From Pictodentalium vernedei (Eukaryota > Mollusca > Scaphopoda > Dentaliida > Dentaliidae): a stretch of DNA of 64,000 bases. Below the pieces are notes generated by a model. The model worked only from the letters and a program-made list of their open reading frames with translations. It ran no database searches and was not told the origin of the DNA. Where the stretch lies: assembly GCA_031216915.1 (NCBI GenBank), contig CM062297.1, positions 183,032,083-183,096,082 on the forward strand, in the 5' to 3' direction. Every line of letters starts with the position of its first letter. The first letter of the stretch is position 1. Shown piece by piece: positions 1 to 10,976 of this stretch. Position numbers and translations under genes: made by a program.

Positions 1-2
1 TG

Positions 3-998
3 GACGCGATTTCTAACTGTAGGAGGACCTCCTCTTCGCTAAACTATGCGGCTAAGTGGAAGGTTTTTCGTCGTTGGTGTAGGGATCATTCTGTTGATAT
101 TTTTTATCCCTCTATACCAGACATTGCAAACTTTCTAGTATACTTGTTTGACGAAATCAAACTGCAGCCTGTTACTATTAAGGGTTATAGGTCTATGTTA
201 TCTGATACCTATGCACATCATGATAGTTTACAAATTGGATCTAATGTCTCTTTATCTAAGTTGGTAAGAAACTTCTCGATAAATAGACCCAGAACTCTTA
301 GGTTAATTCCTAAATGGAATTTAGCTTGGGTTCTTCTTAAACTGAAGGAAAAGCCATTTGAACCTCTTGGGACAGTAGATTTCAAATTCTTGTCTTATAA
401 GACAGCTTTTCTCTTAGCTTTCTCTTCTGCTAGAAGAGTCAGTGAGCTTCATGCACTGTCGGTGGATGATTCTCACTATCGTAGTGTCGGGAACACTATC
501 ACCTTCTCTACTAATGTGGGATTTTTAGCTAAGAATCAGGCTCCTAATAAATATCCGGAACCTATTGTTATTAAGGCTCTTCCGTCTTCAGACGGGCGTA
601 GGCCTTTACTCTGTCCTGTTAGAGCGTTACGTATCTATAAACAGAGATCTCAGTTTATCAGAAAGGGACGAAAACGTTTCTTTCTGTCTCTGATGCCTAA
701 TAGAAAGGACATTTCGGTCCATTCTATTGCTAGATGGATTCAATTAACTATCCGTACTGCTTATGAAAATTTATCTTCTTCTCAGCAGTCTGTGCTTAAG
801 ATTTCGGCTCATGAAGTAAGAGCTCTTGCTACTTCTTGGGCTTACGCTAATAGTATTGCTATTGCAGATTTAATGAAGGCTGCTTATTGGTCTCAGCCAT
901 CCACATTCACGAATTTTTATCTCAGAAATATTGAGTCCATTTCTGGAGACCTGCATTGTTTAGGTCCGTTATCTGTTGCTCAGAATGTCGTCCACTAA
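3..998 (+). CDS. DIRS tyrosine recombinase, 5'-truncated by the window
   Basis: The frame is open from the first bases of the window to the TAA at 996-998, so the start codon lies upstream. The protein is a DIRS-type tyrosine recombinase, thought to integrate the circular DNA intermediate. The catalytic pattern is present: Arg in the ARRVSEL segment, the HEVR (HxxR) box, and a Tyr in TFTNFYLRN. From MFDEIK to the C-terminus it differs from copy A at only five residues (S/T, N/D, A/S, I/V, A/T), none of them catalytic. It could be functional if the unseen 5' part is intact. Confidence 0.9.
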   Translation, partial: DAISNCRRTSSSLNYAAKWKVFRRWCRDHSVDIFYPSIPDIANFLVYLFDEIKLQPVTIKGYRSMLSDTYAHHDSLQIGSNVSLSKLVRNFSINRPRTLRLIPKWNLAWVLLKLKEKPFEPLGTVDFKFLSYKTAFLLAFSSARRVSELHALSVDDSHYRSVGNTITFSTNVGFLAKNQAPNKYPEPIVIKALPSSDGRRPLLCPVRALRIYKQRSQFIRKGRKRFFLSLMPNRKDISVHSIARWIQLTIRTAYENLSSSQQSVLKISAHEVRALATSWAYANSIAIADLMKAAYWSQPSTFTNFYLRNIESISGDLHCLGPLSVAQNVVH

Positions 999-1087
999 AC
1001 AGTTGCAACTATAGTTATGCAGGCTTTCTGTTCCGGCAGTGACTCCGTCCGGCTGCCCTCTTCGCTCTGGGCTATTTGACCCAGGGG

Positions 1088-1107
1088 AAGGGGGGGGGGG
1101 GGGGGAG
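1088..1107 (+). repeat. G-run in DIRS 3' non-coding region
   Basis: An almost pure run of G follows the YR stop codon. The same position is G-rich in copies A (about 30505-30520) and 3 (about 50319-50336), but the length differs. It lies between a direction-conserved CCCAGGG motif and GGGTGTTCCC. A G-quadruplex on the RNA or the + strand is possible but untested. Confidence 0.7.
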
Positions 1108-1597
1108 GGTGTTCCCTTAGGTCACCTGCTTTATAGTGAAAAGCAAGGGAATGCCTCCTCCGAAGTCAGTATTTCTGAGTCGTTTCCGGGATGGTTTTAA
1201 AGTGTAATATTAATGTTAAAATTCATTCATGTCATATTCTTAAAGTGTAGCTCGGTGTGAAGCATTTGTATATGTCAAGTGTCAAACGGGCGTTAATATA
1301 CAATCCTCGGACACTTTTAAAGAATATAAAGAGTCTCAATTCTCTGGACTAACTTTATTTATTGGCTTACTTTAAAAATAATTAGTATAAAGGGTTATAC
1401 TGGATGTTAATAGAGAACATGAATGTTATTGTGCTCTATTATGAAGGGTATTGTATCTTTCTAATTTAACATAAAATAAGAAAGATACATGTAAAGCCTA
1501 ATACTCCTTTTCTCCTTGAGGGGTTGCCTCTATATTATATAGTTGAGCTTATTGGATTTTCCTCTATGTCCTAGACCCTCCAGCCTTTTTTACTATT

Positions 1598-1683
1598 CAG
1601 CTAAGTCTGGGTCATTGGTACAGTATAAAAATGTTAAAAAATTTATAGTAATTTATATTTTTTATACTTACCAATGACCCAGA
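1598..1683 (+). repeat. Internal complementary region (ICR), copy 1
   Basis: The first half matches the complement of the left end of copies A and 3. The second half (from 1633) is the reverse complement of this copy's own right end (1934-1987), apart from a 2-nt shortening in the AT-rich stretch. An ICR of this kind is diagnostic of DIRS elements and absent from LTR retrotransposons. Confidence 0.88.
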
Positions 1684-1759
1684 TGGAGTTGGCCATCCCA
1701 GGAGTTGGGAACTCTTACCTCCCCGCTGAGTACATAGCGCTGACCAGGCACTGCCAGTA

Positions 1760-1949
1760 AGAATGATAATTGGCGCCAATTTCGGAACGTCCTTGACACT
1801 GCGCATGCGCAGTAAGGGCAAAGTATGCAGGTCCTATAGGACATGATTTCTTTTGGTTTTAGATGCAAATTTTGGGGATTGGGGGGCAAAATTTGTGTTT
1901 GGCCCTGAATTTTTTAGAGTTAGCACCAGCTAAGTCTGGGTCATTGGTA
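1760..1949 (+). repeat. Right inverted terminal repeat, copy 1
   Basis: This is homologous to the 190-bp terminal repeats of copies A and 3 but carries private variants, such as CCTTGACACTG beside the central palindrome. The CTGCGCATGCGCAG palindrome (1799-1812) and TTGGCGCCAA are unchanged. Its partner left repeat is outside the window. Confidence 0.85.
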
Positions 1950-1987
1950 AGTATAAAAAATATATAAATTACTATAAATTTTTTAAC

Positions 1988-2879
1988 TTTCTTCATACAT
2001 CAAAGTATATTCTATAAAAGGCGATCTGAGGTTGCAAGATGTCAGTATACTAAAAACCTTTGAGAAGTTTTTTGTTGAGCGTTGTTCGTTTATAGCAACT
2101 TTCACCATGGCCTCCCCAAAATGACGGTGGAAGAGCCACTTTTCACAGGGGCGGCAGAACTATTTTGAAAGTGGGGGGGAGGGGCAGGGGGCTGGATTGG
2201 GCGATGGATGGTCGTCGGTATGAAAATTTGAAATTCCAGGTCCCAAAACCCCCATTTCCATGCATCTGAGTGGATATTTTGAGATTTTTCAGGAGATGTA
2301 TTTGAACGATTTCACACTTTGAGAGCCGTTGAAAAACGTTGGTAAAGCATACAGGTGAGGTCTATTTATCAGCTTTGGTCGTAACGACCAAAGCTGATAA
2401 ATAGACCTCACCTGTATGCTTTACCAGACGTTAACAGCAATTTTACTGTCTGTGGATTATCTTGTCTGGGGGTGGATTTGGTACTTGTATGTCTGTAAGA
2501 TTACGATCTACTTCAGTTAAACGATTTTTCAACAGACTGTATACATTTTAGCGTTTGCTGCCACTTACTGCAAACAATGGTCCGAAATCCATCGAAACTG
2601 AACCAGTACAAGAAAAACATAGCTGGCGAAAATGTGGGGGAAGGCTCTGGATCTGCCCCTTGTTTCACCAGTCATTTGTTGTGTTAAAATATATGCATAC
2701 AAAAAAAACATGGCCCAGCAAAAAAGTGGAGGGGCTGAAGCCCAAGCCCCCCCAATACCCCCACTCCCCCCAGGCCCCCCGGATTCCACTGTCCCTCTTT
2801 TAGTGTGTGACCAATGAACATTCCAGCAATCCAGGTGTATAGATATCAGTGGTTAAATCGCACATTTTGTTTTTCTGTA
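1988..2879. other. Non-coding stretch between DIRS copies 1 and 2
   Basis: No gene is supported here. The notable structure is the perfect palindrome at 2342-2424. Purine- and C-rich low-complexity tracts occur near 2165-2185 and 2750-2785. Short open frames here look like chance reading of low-complexity DNA. Confidence 0.6.
2342..2424. repeat. Perfect 41-bp palindrome with 1-nt centre
   Basis: Positions 2342-2382 are the exact reverse complement of 2384-2424, with a single A at the centre. The symmetry continues imperfectly outward through AACGT(C)TGGTAA on both sides. A perfect arm of this length in such diverged DNA suggests a recent fold-back element, a recent hairpin-driven duplication or an assembly artefact. 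Confidence 0.93.
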
Positions 2880-2884
2880 TGGTC

Positions 2885-3055
2885 TGTAATATTTATGATT
2901 TGAGTATGAGTGAGGGACAAATTTATCAGTTTTATTAACTTGGGTAAACTATTAAACATAAACCATTTAATTTTTATTTTTAAAAGTTTGCAATGGTTAT
3001 AAAAGAGAGCATGCGGCAACCAAAAGGACCATGCAGTAGGGCCTGAGAAACTGAT
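2885..3055 (+). repeat. Dispersed repeat, target of DIRS copy 2
   Basis: This stretch recurs inverted at about 43685-43835 and in degraded form at 56160-56240. Shared marks include GCATGCGGCAACCAAAAGG and GGCCTGAGAAA. DIRS copy 2 begins directly after it, and the inverted copy at 43.7 kb likewise lies just upstream of copy 3. Confidence 0.7.
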
Positions 3056-3065
3056 ATTTTTACAC

Positions 3066-3270
3066 TGTAAACCAATGGTCCAGACTAGCTGGTGTTTAAC
3101 TCAAAGTTATTAAGGGCCAAATACAAATTTTGAACCCCCAATCCTCCAAATTTACTTGCAAAACCGAAAATTAAAGTCCTATCTGTCCCTCCATACATTT
3201 ACTCTCTGCGCATGCGCAGATGTCAGGAAGTGACCAGAATTGGCGCCAACATCATTCTTTGTTTGGCCCT
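3066..3270 (+). repeat. Left inverted terminal repeat, copy 2
   Basis: This pairs with the reverse complement of about 7880-8092, with scattered mismatches. It contains the perfect palindrome CTGCGCATGCGCAG (3206-3219) and TTGGCGCCAA. The same two motifs occupy the same relative places in copies A and 3, although the surrounding sequence has diverged strongly. Confidence 0.82.
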
Positions 3271-4159
3271 AAAAGTCATCAACAATGAAATGACATCTGT
3301 GCTTTAAAATCTCCTTTTTTGGGGATGCCAGACACAAATCAATGCAAGAATTGGTGGATACAAAGCTGTAATTGGATGAAGGAAGTGTTCAACTGTGGTT
3401 TTGGACGTTCAGGGATGTAACTTTATAATATTTATAAAATTATTTTATGTTTCCCAATTTTGGGACATATGCCTGACATCATCATTTTTAAAAATGATTA
3501 TTCCACTGTGTGTTAAGTATTCCTTCCCTATCCTTCCATGAACTCTTCCTGTTAAACTCTTAAGCTTTTTGGCTATTTTTTAGTGAAATTTTTTATTAAA
3601 TTTCTTGGGAGTTTAACATTTATTACAGAATATTATTCTGTTTCTTCCCCAGGGTTACGTCCTCACCCTAGGGGTGTTAGGCCGTTTAGTCTTGCATCTT
3701 CTATCCGATGTATCGTGTTTTCTTCATATGAAAATCTAGCTTTGCATTTGATAGCATTTCAATTGGTTCTGATTTTGGGCCTTTTTGTGTGCCTGATGTG
3801 TTGTTTACATTGACGTTGTTTACATAATCAACATCCTCATATATAGGTAGTTTCTTATATTCTAGTACTGTAATATACTGTAGAATAGATAGATTATTAT
3901 TCCGGTAGTGTAGCTTAAAAAATTTGGGATTTTGTCCACACTTCGGCTCTATCGGGATGCCCTTGGGCTCTTCATGTTCCCTTTGGAAATTTGGGCGTTT
4001 TTCAAAAAAAATTTTTGTTTACAAAAAATAATTTGAATTTAATTATGATTGCTATTATTCATGTATCTCAGTTATATATATATATATATTGTTGTGGAGT
4101 TTGGAGGACTGATGTCAACTTTAGTTGATACACTCCTACGGACTATTGTCATTCTTGTG

Positions 4160-5500
4160 TTGCACTGGGATGACTGTGTCGCGGTATGTTGTTGGCGGTG
4201 AGGTTCTGAGGAACAGAGCCGCTTACCGCGTTTTACTTCATTCTGTCAATTTCTATTTCAGAGGAACTTGAACATGGTTATGATATTCGGACACGCATCC
4301 ATGTGTACTATCATCGTCACGCTCCGTAGAGCTAGCTGCAGTGCTCATTATTGCACGAGTTAGGGCCTTTGGTTAAAGGTTTTAATCTCTTGCAAGCAGC
4401 TAGCTCGACTGGTGAAGCGGTACTCCATTCATGGGTGCTGTGACGCCGGGTAAGTCTGTTGAGATCTAAGAGGTGGATTGGGTAGAGTGAGCACTATAAT
4501 ATAAATAGCTCACCCAGCGACGACGGAAATAGGGAGGAAGTCTGCAAGTTCTTATACTCGGCGAGGTCTGTTAGACCGCGAGCAGGAGAGACCCTCCCTC
4601 TCTAATATAGCAACGTCTGGGGTCAGATGTTGTTTTGAGAAACATGCACAAGCCGGAGCATATGTCCGCCCTCCACTCGGGACGCTCTGTTTAGTCTGCA
4701 GCCATGGTTGACTTCAGTCAAGGCTTCCTCTGCTACGTTTCACAAGGCCGAAATGAAGTTTTCTGGTTGGAAACTTGCACAAGATGGAGCATATGTCCAC
4801 CAGCCGCTCGCGACGCTCCGTCTAGTCAGCAGCTGGGGTCGACTTCAGTCAGGGATTCCTCCGCTACGTTATTTAAGCACACACGGCCGCATCCTGGCTA
4901 CCCGACTTCGGATATCCAGCCTGCTGCATGAAGAAGGAACCACTCTTTGCTCGTGAAGTCGGACCATCCAGTAGCTAGGGAGACGAGGCCTTGATCATCG
5001 GGATGCTCAGGGAAAGGATCCGTTTCCAACACATCGTCCCAAGAGCAGCATGCGTCTAAGGAACGGAAATCCGCTGCTACTCAGGCCTTGATGATGGACT
5101 TGCTGTCACAGATTTCACAGCTAATCGCAGAATCCCAGCAAGTGCAGACGCAGCCTCCCTCAGACTCAGAAGCTGAGCTGCCGGACGGTGCTTGGTCGGT
5201 CCAGTAGTCTGTTCGCGCAGATGCAATGGACCGAGATTCGCAACTGATTCTCTCAGATTGTGAAAGGGATAAGGAAGAGGATTACCTTTCCCTTTCGGAA
5301 CAGTACATGGTTGCGATGGCTTTCATCCATCAATACAACCCTGCTTTTGTTCCACCGAATCAGAATGCTGTGACTACAAGAGAGAAACCGCTGGCGTCGT
5401 TAGGTGCAAACTTTATCCGGACAAAGGTGGAAGACCTTTCTTTTCTGGTTCAGTTTATGCAGGTGTTGCAGGCCTTCAGCCATATAGACAATGCCGTTAT
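4160..5500 (+). pseudogene. DIRS gag remnant, copy 2
   Basis: Stretches align with the gag gene of copy A: the CGATATGTTGTT-like segment near 4180, the TCAGTTTCTATTTCAGAGGAAC segment near 4240, repeats of the GAGCATAYGTCC / CGGGACGCTC block, and the LSLSEQ...FIHQY region near 5290-5340. The frame is broken many times. One ~125-bp block is duplicated (about 4650-4745 and 4775-4865). The remnant runs straight into RNase H sequence, so about 1.5 kb of gag 3' end and RT has been lost. Confidence 0.75.
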
Positions 5501-5514
5501 GCTGCAACTGCTGG

Positions 5515-6031
5515 TTCCGGCTTTCACGATTATGACAGATGTGAGTCAGACGGGTTGGGGCGCGACTTCAAGTCCAGCAGTCTTGAGGTGTCAGGGTCTT
5601 TGGGACCCTTGGTTCCAGGAGAAACACATAAACATCAACGAGATGATGTTAATTAGCTAGCGCTACAACATTGGATTCACATAATAATGGACATCCATGT
5701 TGAATTTGGTCGAACAACTCTACAGTAGTAGCGTACATCGGGAACCAGGGCGGCACCCATTCATTTCCGTTATGCCAACTAACGGAGAAAATTTTCCTAA
5801 TACGTCATGAATCATCATGTTCATCTTTTTATCCATCATATACCGGGTCGTCTGAACGTACTAGCAGTCTTGCTCTCTCGGAAAGGTCGCCTGTTGCAAT
5901 TGGAATGGACACTCAACAAGAGAGTATTTAGACGGTTTTGCTACCAGAGGGATCTCCCCATAATAGATCCGTTTGCGATGAATCGGAACAATCAGTTACC
6001 GTCGTTTGTGTCACCATGCCCAGACCATTGA
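5515..6031 (+). pseudogene. DIRS RNase H remnant, copy 2
   Basis: The remnant still encodes TIMTDVSQTGWGA (first catalytic Asp region) and KHININEMM, then, after a stop and frame break, HIPGRLNVLA..LSRKGRL. These correspond to residues 481-603 of the intact ORF in copy A. The catalytic D of ADSLSR reads as V here. Homology continues weakly into the methyltransferase-like and YR-proximal region until about 6310. Confidence 0.8.
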
Positions 6032-7739
6032 GCGCATACAGTAGACCCTCTGCCGATCTCATGGGGATGGATGATAGGATACGCATATTCTCCAATTCAT
6101 TTGATTCAGTAGATTATGTTTTAAGATCAAGCAGTGAATCCTACTAGTAGCACCTCTGTCATCACAGAAACCTTAGATCAGTCTTCTCAAGTGTCTGTTA
6201 TGGGACGTTCCCCGGAAGCTTCCTCCACGAGAGGACCTTCTTTATCAGGGGAAGTTTTTATTCTTCACATCCTTCTCCGCCCATAGTTGCATAATGGAGT
6301 TGGTTAGACGTGAGGGAACCATTGCGGTTCCTATATTATTTTATGACTAACACAAGAATGATTAAGTAATGCGGTGAGGAGGGTTCGATAATACTTCAAC
6401 CCCCCCTCCCCCACCACCCCCCCCCCCCACCCCACCCTCGCTGCCAATGTGTTTTGAGGCGATTACCGGGCAAGACGCAGTTTTCTTCCCACAAGCCTCG
6501 TATGAGTTTAAATACATACATGCATTTCTTCACTTTTCGATTGGCGGGTGGGTCGTGTTCTATGGCGACCCCATGGGCACATCCACTTTTTAGTTGGATT
6601 GGTTTCCTGTGATTATTTGTCTATATGTCATATACGAGCGCATATTTCATCATAATTAAATTGCTAGTCTTTAGGTACCTCGGAGGCTGCATAACCAGTT
6701 AACTGGTTTTCAGATGATTACATGCAAGATTTTAATGCTCACGTGCATAATAATTATTAGGCTGATGCTTTATTGGATATTATGGACCTTTGAAATTATG
6801 AATTATTTCGGGGTGGTACGTATCGGAGCCTGTTAATCATACCTACCTCCATTTCTAGATCCAGGCTTCTATTAATGTCGGTACCTCAGTCGAATACACC
6901 TTGTCTACACTCTTGTATATTCGCACGTTTATTGTGTCATAGATATCGGATAGTACACATCGGGGAGTGTTGTTACTGGAATTGATGTACACCTGAATGG
7001 GGTCGCCTGTGGGTTACCTCGGAAGTGTGTTTACTCTCCAAAGATCGTTCATTGTGTTTCAATTGGATATGTGTATGCTTTATATTATATCAGTGGTTTT
7101 CGACCTATCTGCGTATGCTGTCTCCAGTGTACGTTATACAGCAGGCAGTTTTAATTATCGAGATCGTCGCTATATCCTTAACTTCTGAAGTGGCGTTAAG
7201 CACCATTTATTAATAATAAATTAATACCTGAGTGCCTGTTCGACGAATATTTATATTGTTTTTTGGTACCACTTTTACTGATTCCAGAGTGCTCCACTCC
7301 TTCTTTTTGAAGATTCCTTCAAAAAGGGGGGTGGGGGGTGATTTTTTACCTCTCCTCCGGCTTAAAAAGTATGTAACTATGAGTGAAGATGTTTTGTCTG
7401 TAATTATATCCTGCATATAGCTGGAGTTTTATTGTGTTTGGTGTATGTTTGTGGGGGGATATTCTCTCTTTCTCAAATATGCCATCTTAAATTTTGGGGC
7501 TTAGTCCGGGCTAACCTTAAAAATTGGGAACTCGTTACATCCAATTAGCATAGTGCTAAGAATGCGGAATTACTTGAACTGGGCTCCTTTTGTATGATAT
7601 GTCTTCTCTATTACTGTATAGAGAGAAATACATGTAATTCCTAATAATTTTAATTTCCTTTCACCTTGGATTACAGGATTGGAACTATGTTGATCTACTA
7701 ATTCTAAAGTCCTAGGCCCTCCACCTTTTTACGATTCAG

Positions 7740-7825
7740 TTAGTCAGGGCCATTGGTTTACAGTGTAAAAATATTATAAATTCATAGTAATTTGTATATT
7801 TTTATACTTACCAATGGCCCAGATG
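7740..7825 (+). repeat. Internal complementary region, copy 2
   Basis: GGGCCATTGGTTTACAGTG mirrors this copy's own left end. The following AT-rich segment mirrors its own right end (about 8080-8130). The ICR uses copy 2-specific bases (TTTACAGTG instead of TACAGTA), so it co-evolved with its own termini. Confidence 0.78.
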
Positions 7826-7879
7826 GAGATGTGCCTCCCATGAGTGGGCACTCATACCTCCCCACTGAATTTTTATGTA

Positions 7880-8130
7880 GTACTCTCTTCTACAAAGAAT
7901 GATGTTGGTGCCAATTCCGGTCACTTCCTGACGTCTGAGCATGCGCGGAAAGTAAATGTATGGAGGGCCAGATAGGACTTTTAATTTTTGTTTTTGCAAG
8001 CGAATTTTTGAGATTGGGGGGGTTCAAAATTTGTGTTTGGCCCTTAATAACTTTGAGTTAAGCTCCAGCTAGACTGGGCTATTGGTAAGTATAAAAATAT
8101 ACAAATTACTATGAATTTATAATTTTTAAC
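7880..8130 (+). repeat. Right inverted terminal repeat and end, copy 2
   Basis: Inverted partner of 3056-3270. The central palindrome is damaged here (GAGCATGCGCGG) and TTGGCGCCAA reads TTGGTGCCAA, while the left end keeps both motifs intact. This suggests age since insertion. Confidence 0.8.
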
Positions 8131-8149
8131 TCCTCTGGGCCTTATTTTT

Positions 8150-9135
8150 TTTTAGCGCATCTCATTGAAAGTCAGGGTCAGGGTAATCACTCTTCATACA
8201 TGGTCTGTCGAGGCATGGTGTTTGAGTGTTCTCCTAAACTGCTCAACCAATTCTAATGAAATTTTATGTGAACTGGAGGGGCAATTTCAGTTTTGTTAAA
8301 ATCAGTGTGCTGCCCCTGTGGAGGGGGATTGGGGGAAAATTGGCCCAAGTTTTAAAAAAAATCCACTTATGATCCGATGGATGGAATGAGTTGATATTTG
8401 GTTTTCAGCTTTCTTTTGAAGTGGACCGGAGTGGACACTGACATTTTTTCAAGGAAAGTTTGAGAGGCAATAGTTTCAGTTGTTCAGGAAGGGACAAGAT
8501 TTTAGGCACTCATCCGAAATTTCTATTTTCTGAAACTGTGGACCGATTTAAAGCAAATTTGGTATGTTATATTATTGGCTCATAGGTACTTACTCATGCA
8601 AAATAATGCCCTCCATCCATTAGAATTCCAAGAGCTAAAAATATAAATAATAGAATAATTTTCAAATGCTGATATTTCCCAAATCACATGGAATAGAGAA
8701 CTGTTGTTTGGTATGAAGCATCTTTAGGACCAGTAGAATTGAATGGGTAAAAAAACTGTAATCAGTGGTGTCTTAGGGTACCGCATAGGGAATCGAAAAA
8801 ATTTCTTAGCATATTTTCAAAATTTAAAAAATCTTCTCCAAATCCACTAGTCAGAATCTTTTGATATACAACATCACATTCAGGTTCATTCAAATCCAGT
8901 CCCTGGGTGAGTATTTGGACCCCATAGAGATGCCTGAAATTGAACTTGCAATATGATGAAAATTCATTAAAACTCAACTTCAAATTCACCAGTCAACATC
9001 GTTTTGTTATACAGCTTCTTTGGGGGCTCATATTCAAATTTGTTTTTCATATGATATTTGGGCTCCCTAAGGGAAGTTATCAAATGTCAAACAAACATAA
9101 AAACTGTAATAATGATGTGATAATGTTCTGATAAT
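8150..9135 (+). repeat. Dispersed repeat with ~170-bp internal units (family T)
   Basis: This resembles 16430-18260 and the two halves around DIRS copy 3 (43840-44086 and 51220-51480). Recurring phrases are CAGTGTGC, GATCCGATGGATGGAATGAG, CAGAATCTTTTGATAT and TTCAAATCAAGTCCCTG-like text. At least two internal units are present near 8820-9090. No coding capacity is evident; the class is unknown. Confidence 0.65.
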
Positions 9136-9306
9136 ACTAAACTCCTCACTCTCTGATTGAACAAGAAAGAGCTTGCCAAGTTTTTTCTATGTTTACAGCT
9201 CCAGTTCTGTATGTTACCATCTTATGTCACCCTGCAAAATATTTGAAATGAGGTTGCCAATTCTGTAATTATTCACTCAATGGAGAGTGACTTGCAAACC
9301 GCTTCA

Positions 9307-10976
9307 TTTTTAGCTCAACTTGACAAAGTCAAGCTGAGCTATTGCCATCACTTCTCGTCCGTCGACGTACGTAGGTACGTTAGTACGTACGTCCACAATT
9401 TCCTTTGGCACACCTCACAGGTCGCATTTAGGATCAGATCACTTTGAAACTTGGTATGCTTGTTTGGGGTGACCTCTAGATGGGAGTTATCGATTTTCTT
9501 CAGTTTTCGTCAAAAAATGTTGCCACGGCCAACGTTCTTAGAACTTAGTTTAGTCAGACCACAATATTTCCCTTTGGCACACCCTACAGGGCACTTTTAT
9601 GATTGGATTGCTTTGAAACCTGGTATGCTTGTTTAGGGTGACCTCTGGATGGGAGCTATTAATTTTCTTCAATTTCCGTCAAAAAATGTTGCCACGCACA
9701 AGGTTCTTAGAACTTTGTTTTGTTAGACCACAATATTTCCCTTTGGCACACCCTACAGGGCACATTTATGATTGGATTGCTTTGAAGCCTGGTATGCTTA
9801 TTTGGAGTGACCTCTAGATGGGAGCTATCAATTTTTTTCCATTTCCGTCAAAAAATGTTGCCGCAGCCAACGTTCTTAGAACTTAGTTTAGTCAGACCTC
9901 AATATTTCCCTTTGGCACACCCTACAGGGCACATTTATGATTGGATTGCTTTGAAACCTGGTATGCTTGTTTGGGGAGACCTCTAGATGGGAGCTGTCGA
10001 TTTTCTTCAATTTCCATCGAAAAATGTTGCCGCAGCCAACGTTCTTAGAACTTAGTTTAGTCAGACCTCATTATTTCCCTTTGGCACACCCTACAGGGCA
10101 CATTTATTAGCTCAACTTGACAATGTCAAGCTGAGCTATTGCCATCACTTCTCGTCCGTTGGCGTACGTACGTACATATGTACGTACGTACATCCACAAT
10201 TTCCTTGTACATATGTACGTATGTACATCCACAATTTCCTTTGGCATACCTCACAGATCGCATTTATTTTCATTTCCTTTAAAAAATTATTGTCGTTTTC
10301 ACCAGCCTTTGAACTTACTGCATTTGTGTAGCAACTTATCCCTTTTGCACTCTCTGTGGGGTATGTTTATGAATTTCCATAAAAAAGAGAAAAAAACATT
10401 GCCACAAGCAATGACATTCAAACTTAGTGCATTTGTGCATTAACTTCTTCCTTTGGCATGCCTCAGAGGGTGCATTCATTATCAGGCTGTTTTGAAACTG
10501 TGTATGCTTATGCAGGATGACAAAGATAGGAGCTATCGATTTTCTTTTCATTTCCATCAAAAACTGTTGCTGTTAGCAACAGTATATGAATTTATTGCAT
10601 TTGTGCATCAACATTCCTCTTTGACATGGCCTACAAGCCACATTTATCAGGATTTTTTTTTTAATTTGGTGTGCTCATTGGGTGAGACCTTTAGATAAGA
10701 GCTATTGATTAGCATTCATTCCTGTGAAAAAAGTTGCCATTTACAATAACCTCTGAACTTACTGCATTTGTGTATCAACATTCTTCCTTTAGCCAGTCTT
10801 ACAGTTTACATTTATAAATTCAAGAATTACTCTTGACGTTGTGCACACACAATGCTGTTATGTTGAAATTTCACCAAATAGCATTGGTACCAATGATCTT
10901 CAATTTTGCCATTTCACTTATAACGTACCAAGTTCAAGTTTGTCAAGTTGAGCTACAGTGTCATTGACACTTTCAT
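9307..10976 (+). mobile_element. HINE/pearl-like non-autonomous element (two nested or tandem copies)
   Basis: The left end reads TTAGCTCAACTTGACAAAG. The right end carries the inverted match CTTTGTCAAGTTGAGCTA-like sequence (10939-10957), followed by the short hairpin AGTGTCATTGACACT. A second left end starts at 10107, so one copy lies inside or behind another. The core is tandem repeats. Subterminal inverted repeats, a tandem core and a 3' hairpin fit Helentron-derived HINEs and molluscan pearl elements. The assignment is by structure only. Confidence 0.7.
9399..10106 (+). repeat. ~169-bp tandem repeat core
   Basis: TTTCCCTTTGGCACACC recurs at about 9566, 9735, 9905 and 10074, a period of 169-170 bp. 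Each unit includes TTTGAAACCTGGTATGCTT and TCAAAAAATGTTGCC. Short open frames in this stretch are products of the tandem repetition. Confidence 0.9.

Larger units (their letters stand above)
1..1987 (+). mobile_element. DIRS retrotransposon copy 1, 3' part only
   Basis: This is the downstream end of a DIRS element whose gag and RT lie before the window. It holds most of the YR gene, a 3' non-coding region with a long G run near 1088-1107, the internal complementary region (1598-1683) and the right terminal repeat. It ends at ...TTAAC (1987), the same terminal bases as the other copies. It is nearly collinear with copies A and 3, so it belongs to the same young subfamily. The right flank begins with TTTCTTCAT. 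Confidence 0.93.
3056..8130 (+). mobile_element. DIRS retrotransposon copy 2, degraded, divergent subfamily
   Basis: Left end ATTTTTACACTG and right end ...TTTTTAAC match the DIRS termini of the other copies, and inverted terminal repeats and an ICR are present. The interior is decayed: gag remnants (about 4160-5500) run into an RNase H remnant (about 5515-6030), with the RT core missing, then scraps up to about 6310. No YR gene is detectable. About 1.4 kb after 6320 has no clear match to copies A or 3. Its terminal repeats differ from the young subfamily except at the palindromic motifs. Confidence 0.85.

Noticed and set aside
1612-1889. Minus-strand small ORFs at DIRS 3' ends (also 31022-31337 and 50878-51153)
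   Set aside because: They are readings through ITR and ICR sequence and are not conserved as proteins between copies.
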